Notes under the pieces: generated by a model
Told to the model about the DNA's origin: nothing
The model's input: the letters and a program-made list of their open reading frames with translations, nothing else
The model's database searches: none
Assembly: GCA_023055425.1 (NCBI GenBank)
Contig: JALGPY010000008.1
Location: 9,372,501-9,436,500, forward strand
DNA from: Linanthus parryae
Lineage: Eukaryota; Streptophyta; Magnoliopsida; Ericales; Polemoniaceae
Direction: 5' to 3'
Length of the DNA: 64,000 bases
In this document: piece by piece, positions 56,824 through 64,000 of the stretch
Layout: the number at the start of each line of letters is the position of its first letter
How positions within the stretch are numbered: position 1 is the stretch's first letter
Position numbers and translations under genes: made by a program

Positions 56824-56828
56824 GACCC

Positions 56829-57320
56829 TTCAAAGTATAAGAAGAACTATGTGTGTTTTGAAGACCACAATCGGATGACAATGAATGTTCATTTATTCTA
56901 TGTTTGCAACCGAATGACAATGAGTATTCCCTTATCTCCCTACAAGGATTTTCCTTTGCTACAATCCCAAGACGTGTGGTTGGGATCGAGCAGCCAAAGT
57001 TGAGTCAGACCAATGTCATGAGTACGCTCTCAATCATAAGTTGCGTAAATTCCTCCGGAGAGCTCTGGCTTGCTTCTAAATATGGGTTTGTAACTATTCT
57101 TTGTTTTGTAATTTGGATTTCAACACATTGTTGCTTCTAAATCATAATGTAGAACCATTGGCAGCCGAGCTTTGATTTTGTGTAGGAATTACTAGTGCTT
57201 CACGTTCTTGCCTTAGGGAAACTAACGTACAGTAGAAATAATGCATATTTTGAGGATAGGGAGATTAAATGGAAAGGGCGTGCCTTCTATGCTCACAATA
57301 GAACTTGAAGGGTGGTTCGT
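56829..57320 (+). pseudogene. F-box copy 5, third part and second tail remnant
   Basis: TTCAAAGTATAAGAAGAACT and TGTTTTGAAGACCACAATCG continue the decayed tail repeat interrupted at 48404. From about 57045 (AATTCCTCCGGAGAGCTCTGGCTTGC) a further tail remnant reads SSGELWLASKYGFVTI. Confidence 0.7.
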
Positions 57321-57389
57321 TAATTCCATAAACTTAAGAAGGTTGATTTTAAAAAAAAAATCAAGTTTAGTTTTTCTTTTTACGTGAAA

Positions 57390-58735
57390 ACTCCGAGCCA
57401 CTAACATTCGTATGTGCACAGTGTAAATCCCTGTTCCAGAATAGCATGCAAGTATCACGAGAGACGTAAACCAGCATGGAAAAACCGGATTCACATGCTC
57501 GCAGTTGAGTGGCGCCAATAGGCAACCCATGGATTCCCCCAAAGTTTGAACTTAAGACCCTATGTGTAACACCTAACCCTAGAGTACTGAAGAAATTTCA
57601 CTTAGGTTCCTCAGACTCTCAGGAATTTCCTCCGCTAAGCATGAAAGATGCTCAGGGAGGATTCTAACCCCAACAGTCCTGTAACAAGACATCATTAAAG
57701 AAACTGAAGCTTAATAGAAACTTACTATCATGCAGTTTGCATACTTTGTAGTGTAGAATTCTCAGTGATTGGCTATCTCCACAGTTTCCCGCGTACTCGC
57801 TTTCTTCTCTAACATCTACAAGCTCCATGGAATGCATACTTCAATAACTTCTGACAGAGTTACTATCTTCTCGAGTAAATTGGCCCGAATTGTTCAAATA
57901 TGTGGGCATGACTTTGAAGTATACTACAACCTATCATCCGCAAACAGATTGGCAAAGTGAGAGGGCCAACCAATACTTGGAGGTATATCTCAGGAGTATG
58001 ACTAATGATAGTCCTTACAAATGGTCAAAGTGGCTGAGTTTGGCAGAATAGTGATATAACACTAATTTACCACTGTTCCCTACAATTAACTACATTTGAG
58101 GCTCTTTATGCTTGCAAGCCACACCATTTTTCTGTCCATAAACTCAACAAAGCTGGTACCTATGAGGTGGACTCATTCCTTCAGGACAGAGCTATGTTGA
58201 TTCAATTGCTCAAATATAACTTGTCCAAAGTACAAGAGAGTATGCAACTCTTTGCTAATAAGCATGGAAGTGAAAGAGAAATCCAAGTTGGTGATTGAGT
58301 GTATTGAAACTTCAATCTTACAGGCCGCAGTCAGTCCGGATGAGACTCAATTACAAGCTCTCTGTCAGGTTTTATGGCCAATTTCAGGTGCTGACAAGAG
58401 TTGGCAAGGTTGCTTAGAAGCTCTAGTTACCAGAGTCCTCCAAAGTGCACAATGTGTTCCATGTGTCATCGCTTGAGAAATCACTCAAAGTTGCAACCAT
58501 GATATTGATCAAATTGCACATGTGGGCATTGATGTCCATTTCTTGTAGAGCCAGTTACTATCCTGACAGGAGATTGGTAAGACAAGGGTCCTCTTATACA
58601 GTTCAGATACTCACTCAATGGGCTAATCTCTCACCTGTCGAAACTACTTGGGAGGACTACTTCCAGATCAAGGAATATATTCCCCAATTTGATTAACATG
58701 GAATGAATCATCTCAAGCTGGGGGTGGGGGGCTTG
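57390..58735 (+). pseudogene. Duplicated block with gypsy integrase remnant (second copy)
   Basis: Sequence up to about 57611 equals 23997-24201. It continues without interruption into the equivalent of 29788-30910, so it represents the block before copia element A inserted. The gypsy remnant reads LHGMHTSITSDRVTIFSSKL at about 57820, then TTFEALYACKPHHFS-like sequence at 58090, and HVSSLEKSL and ILTQWANLSPVETTWEDYF at 58460-58690. The tract GCTGGGGGTGGGGGGCT then TGTCATGATCC at 58718-58745 looks like a polypurine tract followed by an LTR start. Confidence 0.8.
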
Positions 58736-59462
58736 TCATGATCCTTGCTCATTTCTACAAATCGGCGAGGATTCCGACTAGTTTACCGAATTCTCACTGT
58801 CGGTTTCCAAATATTGATATTCAATAGTGAGATTATATTTTACGTAGAATGGTGCCGTTATGCTCCACCTAGGTTGCGTTCTTTACACTGCGGCAACCCT
58901 TGATTGGTCCACGTGAACTCCAAAGTGGCATTGACCCTTTATCAATTCAATCAAGTAGTGGTAAATACATTTAGACCCACCTAATTCTTGTAATTTTGTT
59001 TTTTACTCTGAAATATATAAAGTGGTGACTTGTATTGAAATGATATCAACTTGAAGAATTCATGTCCCTTTTCTACAATCTCGTTCCCTCTCTTCGTTCT
59101 ATCCCTCTCTAAATATAATCTCAACTCCGGCTAAACTCGCTAGAATTCACATCCTACCGCTTTAAGTCGTGTCACCAGTAAAGTTGAAGATTAGATCCAT
59201 TAGTTATAATGATCAGAACAACCCATACTAATCTCAGCTCCATTTGTGAATCAACGCACATTGAACCCACAAAAGCAAACCTAGAGAGAGAAGAGAGAGA
59301 GAAAGTAGAGATAGAGAGGAGAGAGAGAAAGTAGAGAGCAGTTGCTAGTGGTCATGGGATTTGGTGGCTTTGAAATTAAAAAAAAAAAATATTACACAAA
59401 CATAGTCATTATGTCAAATTGTAATGGTTTTTCCTAAAAAAAGATATTACACAAACATAGTC
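58736..59462. other. Shared flank upstream of the second intact F-box gene
   Basis: No gene. It parallels 30911-31600. A GA-rich tract is at 59284-59340. The phrase TATTACACAAACATAGTCATTA occurs twice (about 59389 and 59449). Confidence 0.5.
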
Positions 59463-59819
59463 ATTACTTAATGCATACTCCCAGTTTGCCTATCACATTG
59501 CAACCACCAATTCTAGTACTAGTTGATTGCATCCCCATTTACATAAAATACGTCAATATGAAACTTAGATTGAAATTTTGTCGTAAAATTAACGTACTCG
59601 AAGAGTATTATCTCAAACAATGTGATACGATTGTATCATAGAGGGTGTGCACTTTATGAAAATATCATCGCCGGGTTCGAATTTTATGATTGAATTTTGT
59701 TGCCAGTTTGACATTGACGAAATTTTTACAAATAGAAGATGCAATCAACTAGTTCTAAAACTGGGGGTTGCAACGTTATAGTTTCGACAAATTGGGAGTA
59801 TGCATTAAATAATTAAGCC
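59463..59819. mobile_element. MITE of the GGCTTAATTACTTAATGCATAC family, left end damaged
   Basis: The left arm ATTACTTAATGCATACTCCCAG pairs with the complement of the right arm, which ends GTATGCATTAAATAATTAAGCC. The first few terminal bases are missing on the left. It belongs to the same family as 59998-60364 and the arms of 33011-34271. Confidence 0.65.
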
Positions 59820-59997
59820 AAAAATATTGTAATGGTTCAAAGTGTCTTTACCACCCTATTTTTTTGCAAATGTTTTTACCACCCTATTATTTTTTTTTGA
59901 AATCCACCCTATTAATTATTAAGAAACTAGAATACGTAATTCATCATTCTTTCACTCGATATTTACAATAAAACCCCCAAAAAATTACAATAAAAAA

Positions 59998-60364
59998 GGC
60001 TTAATTACTTAATGCATACCCCCAGTTTACCGAAACTATCACATTGCAACCCAAAGTTTTAGAACTAGCTGATTGCATTCCCCATTTGCAAAAAATACGT
60101 CAACGTCAAACTGGAACGAAATTCGGTTATCAAATTTAAACCCGACGAAAGTATTTTCATATAGTGCTCATCTTCTATGATACAATCACATCACATTGTT
60201 TTAGATATTCTCCTTCAAGTACGTTAATTTTGCGATGAAATTTCGTTCCCAGTTTGACATTGACGTATTTTTTGCAAATGGGGATGCAATTAGCTAGTTC
60301 TAGAACTGAGGGTTGCAATGTGATAGTTTCGGCAAACTGTGAGTATGCATTATGTAATTAAGCC
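59998..60364. mobile_element. MITE of the same family, complete
   Basis: This 367-bp element has terminal inverted repeats of about 130-150 bp: GGCTTAATTACTTAATGC on the left and its near complement on the right. A TAAAAAA duplication flanks it at 59991-59997 and 60365-60371, with the length uncertain because of the A run. Its first 30 bases match MULE-like element 2, so it is probably a deletion derivative of such an element. Confidence 0.72.
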
Positions 60365-60384
60365 TAAAAAAAATACAATAGTTT

Positions 60385-60483
60385 TCAAAACTGGGGATTA
60401 GGGTTCTTCACAAACCCACCAAAATCACCATACCCCTCTCTCTCTCTCTCACCCTCTCTCGTTTTCTGTACGATTTCATCAAG
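60385..60483 (+). promoter_or_regulatory. 5' leader of the second intact F-box gene
   Basis: It is near identical to 34293-34384, with ACTGGGGATTAGGGTTCTTC and a CT run at 60436-60464, directly before the ATG. The MITE ends only about 20 bases upstream of this shared segment. Confidence 0.5.
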
Positions 60484-61614
60484 ATGGACACTGTTACCGG
60501 CGACCAGAATCATCAGCGTCGCGATTGGTCTAGTCTGGATTACGATCTCACAGACCATATATTCAGAAGGTACTTACCTTTCCCCGATTTGCTCCGTTGT
60601 CGAAACGTCTGCACGTCATGGCGCTTTGTTTCCCACACCATCCTCTCATCTTCCCCTATAAACTCCCCTGTTTTGGTTCTCCCTAAGAGTTGCCTTCCCC
60701 AACAGCAGCAGATCATCTCTTCCGACGGAGACTTCTTCACAAACAATAATTTCCAGTTATGCTGCTTTTTCAACCCTGTCGCTTGCGAATTGTATCCACT
60801 CAGCGAAAAATCAAAACAGCTATTAACCCGGAGAAAGGTCGTTGGATTATCAAAAGGGTGGGCTTTATTCTATGGGTTTGATGATGATGATTTGGTCCTG
60901 TTCAATGCTCCCACCGGTGTAAGCATTCGGATGCCTTGCTCTGTCGTTACTAAGTATGAGATCAAGAAAGCTGTTTTCTGGGGTGGTGACCCTATTTTGG
61001 ACGCCAAGAGAAACGACCATAGCCATGGCATTGTAGCCATGACAAATACTCGGCTTCCTGATATCACTTTTGGCATATGGGGAGACACAAGGACTAAGCA
61101 TACCAACCCAGATTTGAAATATTTACTTCATGATGTTATATACTTTAATGGATTGGTGTATGGGGTTTTTTGGAAGGGCCGTATTCAAGCCTGGGATTCT
61201 TCTAATCAAATTGTCGATAGCTTTGGGAGCTTTACTCCTACTAAGGTAGAGCCTTTCCTGCCAAGCTTTAACACAGGAAAGGAGTTGGCACCGCTTAACG
61301 AGTTGCATTTAGTTGATTCGTCAGGCGAGCTATGGCTTGTTTCAAAACTAGGGTTACAGACAATGAGCAAAATTGGGGTCTACAAGTTGGATTTCAAGGA
61401 AAAGAAATGGGTCGACATGGAATCATTGGGCGACCGGGTCGTGGTTTTGTGCAAGAATCAGAGTATTGCATTCTCACCTTTGGGCACTTCACATTACAAG
61501 AGGAATTGTGTATATTTTGAAGACTACTATGATGGATCCACATCTTGGTATAGTTGCAGTTGCATGTATGTTTACAACTTGGAGGATGGGTCCATCGTAA
61601 AGAGACTTTTGTGA
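60484..61614 (+). CDS. F-box protein with KIB1-4 (DUF295) domain, intact, second copy
   Basis: A single-exon gene of 376 aa. The F-box spans residues about 14-52 (LDYDLTDHIFRRYLPFPDLL, CRNVCTSWRFVS). The KIB1-4/DUF295 domain spans about residues 85-370 and has the same blocks as the 34385 gene. By eye the two proteins differ at about 20 positions, scattered over the length; several lie in otherwise conserved blocks (VFRKG to VFWKG, KVEH to KVEP). The C-terminus SIVKRLL matches copy 4 and is likely ancestral. It sits in a duplicated block that begins near 57390. A decayed repeat of its 3' end follows at 61810-62000. The SCF-substrate-receptor role is family knowledge; the target is unknown. 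Confidence 0.93.
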   Translation: MDTVTGDQNHQRRDWSSLDYDLTDHIFRRYLPFPDLLRCRNVCTSWRFVSHTILSSSPINSPVLVLPKSCLPQQQQIISSDGDFFTNNNFQLCCFFNPVACELYPLSEKSKQLLTRRKVVGLSKGWALFYGFDDDDLVLFNAPTGVSIRMPCSVVTKYEIKKAVFWGGDPILDAKRNDHSHGIVAMTNTRLPDITFGIWGDTRTKHTNPDLKYLLHDVIYFNGLVYGVFWKGRIQAWDSSNQIVDSFGSFTPTKVEPFLPSFNTGKELAPLNELHLVDSSGELWLVSKLGLQTMSKIGVYKLDFKEKKWVDMESLGDRVVVLCKNQSIAFSPLGTSHYKRNCVYFEDYYDGSTSWYSCSCMYVYNLEDGSIVKRLL

Positions 61615-61804
61615 GTGTTCTTATAAAACATGATAGGTACGTAGCACAAACATGTTAGTAGTTACAGATATTTATGTTTTCTCTTGCTCTAATTTGAATT
61701 ATTCTCGTGAAGCTGGTTTTCATGTTACCTTTTTTTATTTGGGGCTTATCAGTGTAATTACCTAATACTAGTTACCCTTGTCTCACATATGGGTTTCGTT
61801 TTTC

Positions 61805-62010
61805 TACAGTCCCCCTGAGATTGGGTTCTGGTTTTGTGCAAGGGTCAGTCTATTTCGTTATTGCCTATGTAGCCTTCAGAATACAAGAAGAATTGTGTAG
61901 TTTTGAAGACATCAACCGATGACAACCACGAACATTTTACAACTTCGAGGATGGTTCTGTGGCGAAAACTTTTCTGTGAAGAACTTGAATCTTCTTTGAG
62001 TTTTCCGAAT
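61805..62010 (+). pseudogene. Decayed repeat of the F-box 3' end (downstream of the 60484 gene)
   Basis: It follows TTTTTCTACAG (61800-61810). It repeats GGTTCTGGTTTTGTGCAAGG, CTTCAGAATACAAGAAG, GTTTTGAAGACATC and TTCGAGGATGGTTC, like 35690-35907. Confidence 0.65.
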
Positions 62011-62055
62011 ATAAGTTTAGTTATGTTTTTCTTCGACATGATTGATTGATGCATT

Positions 62056-62056
<1 letters not shown>

Positions 62057-62096
<40 letters not shown>

Positions 62097-62470
62097 AGGA
62101 ACGGAATTAACTTTATTAAGTAATCAAAAGGGTGTTTACAAAGTCAACATCAATTTTAATTAACTCCTGTAACCACCTCGACTTATGTATTGGGAAAGAG
62201 ATAAGGCGTGCTTCGCTAATAGGTGTGCCACGTTATTGCTGCATCTGCCACTTGTTCTAATCTCGATATTCCCCATGTCTTCCATCAAGGTCTTGATACG
62301 GGTGAACATCTCCCTCATTCCGATCAACTGATTCAAGTCTCTTCCCCTTCTGATCTCTTCCACTTCTTCCAGCAATTTTTTTGCATCTCCAATAAGAGAA
62401 ATGCTGCAGCAGCCGAAATCATCTCCCGGTTATCTTCCGAACCTCCAGGTCATGGACCAGCTGGCAGGTG
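62057..62470 (-). mobile_element. 5'-truncated LINE 3' end with poly-A
   Basis: A run of 39 T (62057-62095) is the poly-A tail of a minus-strand insertion. Upstream of it in element orientation, a 71-codon ORF (62160-62375) ends with NNVAHLLAKHALSLSQY, the usual C-terminus of the RVT_3 RNase H domain in plant L1-type LINEs. Before it lies LEEVEEIRRGRDLNQL, and no RT is present. The insertion splits the 3' flank of the F-box gene (GATGCATTGT, compare 35936-35945). The left end (element 5' side) is not precisely defined. Confidence 0.68.
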
Positions 62471-63711
62471 TGTTAAATGCTGAATTGGTTGAATGATTTT
62501 TTAATTAAAGTAAAAATAATTAGTGGGGTCAACATTCAACAATCAGTTAACTATTCTATTTAATTACATTTCCTTACCCCTATTATAACTACGTTTCCTT
62601 CCCCACCATACAACAGAAAGGACAAATTATCCTTCACACAAGAATTTCAAGAGATGTGGTCTCTCTGCCTTTCGTAGTTCTTTCAGATTGGAACTCCTTT
62701 CTATTCTGAAACAACTACTCCTACTTCAATTCATTAAAATAAAAATTACTCTCCTTTCACATTTTTTTACCACTTCGTCTCACCTCTTTTGCACTATTTG
62801 GACTTTTACCACTATTCACTAGGTCACTTTGACCCGGTAATTTGAATAGTAAAACTTTACAATTTTTAGATAATTTTTTCAAAGTGTTGTAGGGTAAATC
62901 TTATTCTACAAGACAATAAAAAAAATAATTGAAAATTTGTATTATTTTGCGATCCAAATCACTAGGTCAAAATGATCCAGTTACGAGTGAAAAAAATTCA
63001 GTGATGCATTTGAGCTGGGACGGAGTGGTAGTTACAAATGAAGCCCCATACTCAATTTTTGTTATTTCATTGTATATTAGTTTCCAAAATTATAGTTTAT
63101 GTCGTTTAATTGTATTCTTGCAACAAATTATTTCTCATATTTTATTAGGTGTCTTTGGTCAAAAAAAGATATACTTTCAGTATTGCATTCAACACATTCA
63201 TATTCCTTATTTTAGCATCAGCTATGTTTTAAGAACGTCCTACACTCATTTGCATAGCCGTCACAGAATTGAGACTAGATATAGACAACCTGGGAATTAT
63301 GTAACTTTAAATGAACAAGATAGCTTAGCATGTTCCTCATTGGAAGCGTTTCTCAGGTTAAGATAAGAACAATAGAAGAAGAATCATATTCCAGAGAACA
63401 AAACAAAATAGCTCTCTTTTACCGCGGATAAAAAAAGTTCCTTTCCAAAAACAAAAGTACAACACAATTTTCGTTATGAGAAAACACAAAAAACTGAAAC
63501 CTAGTCAGTATCATAATCGACCCAAAAAGACCAAACGGAGAGTCGAAAACCACAAATGTAAACAGTGTGTTATAACAAGTACAATGACCCTGAAGGAAAC
63601 AATGCTTCAATCAAAAGTTATAAACCACCATATTGTAAAGTCACGAGCCAGGTGATGTACGTAACTAAAATCCAGTCAACATATTGATTGAGCTTGATGA
63701 AAGTGTACTTT
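62471..63711. other. AT-rich intergenic DNA, partly 3' UTR of the next gene
   Basis: No convincing coding sequence on either strand. The part nearest 63712 is likely the 3' untranslated region of the minus-strand exons that follow. Confidence 0.45.
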
Positions 63712-63995
63712 CTACTCCCTTGCCAAATCATTCATGTCGGGTATGGAGGAAAATATGTTCTTGCTCCGCGCCATGACCTAAAAAAAACGAACTTTATTTT
63801 AGTAAGATCAATAACAGGTTATGCGCAACTAAAATGTTCCAGTAAATAATACGATCAAACTGTTTATAAACAAAAATTAATCAACTAAGATACCTGAGTA
63901 CCAGGAGTATTATTTGACTCTTGTGAATTTCTACTCCGTGCGAAATTGTTCATGTTGAGCATACTGGAAAGTGTGTTCGTGCTCCCGTCGAAGTT
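63712..63995 (-). CDS. Two terminal exons of an unidentified minus-strand gene (partial)
   Basis: On the minus strand, 63995-63894 (102 nt) is preceded by a TTAG acceptor and followed by CAG/GTATCT, a good donor. After a 116-nt intron ending TTTTTTTTAG, 63777-63712 (66 nt) ends in TAG. Both exons are in phase 0. They encode NFDGSTNTLSSMLNMNNFAR followed by SRNSQESNNTPGTQ, and VMARSKNIFSSIPDMNDLAR followed by E-stop. The two peptides look like repeats of each other (NTLSSMLNMNNFAR against KNIFSSIPDMNDLAR). I do not recognise the family. Upstream exons lie outside the window. Splice sites are inferred from sequence only. Confidence 0.45.
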
Positions 63996-64000
63996 CTAAC

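Overview
The window is nuclear DNA from a flowering plant, probably a eudicot. The evidence is an F-box/KIB1-4 (DUF295) gene family, Ty1/copia and Ty3/gypsy retrotransposons with plant-type primer-binding sites (tRNA-iMet and tRNA-Asp), MULE, hAT, CACTA and Helitron DNA elements, and AT-rich intergenic DNA. There are no bacterial features, CRISPR arrays, rRNA genes or confident tRNA genes. I did not identify the species.

The host sequence is a local tandem and segmental cluster of six F-box/DUF295 copies, all on the + strand. Two are intact single-exon genes (34385-35524, 379 aa; 60484-61614, 376 aa). Four are pseudogenes: about 1837-20672 (split by an insertion), 37736-38870, 42167-43276, and 46250-56920 (split twice). 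Every copy is followed by one or two decayed repeats of its own C-terminal coding part. Two copies are preceded by the same copia RNase H remnant, and both intact genes lie downstream of the same gypsy integrase remnant. The duplicated unit was therefore larger than the gene.

Layout: 1-1010 copia remnant. 1837-2756 F-box copy 1, left half. 2757-20435 a Ty3/gypsy element (TSD GGCGA) whose gag is split at 4048-18761 by a second LTR element (TSD TACGA) that has become a tandem array of five LTRs and four internal regions. 20436-20672 F-box copy 1, right half. 21482-23584 Helitron. 24202-29787 copia element A, with a 533-bp hAT in one LTR. 29788-30910 gypsy remnant. 31656-33000 and 33011-34271 two adjacent MULE-like elements. 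34385-35524 intact F-box. 36680-37500 copia remnant. 37736-38870 F-box copy 3. 40200-42060 LINE remnant and two MITEs. 42167-43276 F-box copy 4. 44606-45446 hAT-like element. 45952-46240 CACTA end. 46250-56920 F-box copy 5, broken by a solo copia LTR and by full-length copia element B (48405-56823). 57390-58730 a second copy of the gypsy-remnant block. 59463-60364 two MITEs. 60484-61614 intact F-box. 62057-62470 5'-truncated LINE. 63712-63995 the last two small exons of an unidentified minus-strand gene.

The most unusual object is the tandem LTR array. A non-autonomous element with a tRNA-Asp primer site and an orphan 307-aa ORF sits beside three tandem copies of a derivative that lost primer site and ORF and carries a chimeric LTR. 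All of it lies between one pair of target-site duplications. Each LTR also carries a run of six 18-20-bp palindromes. All identities, counts and boundaries were read by eye, without alignment software.
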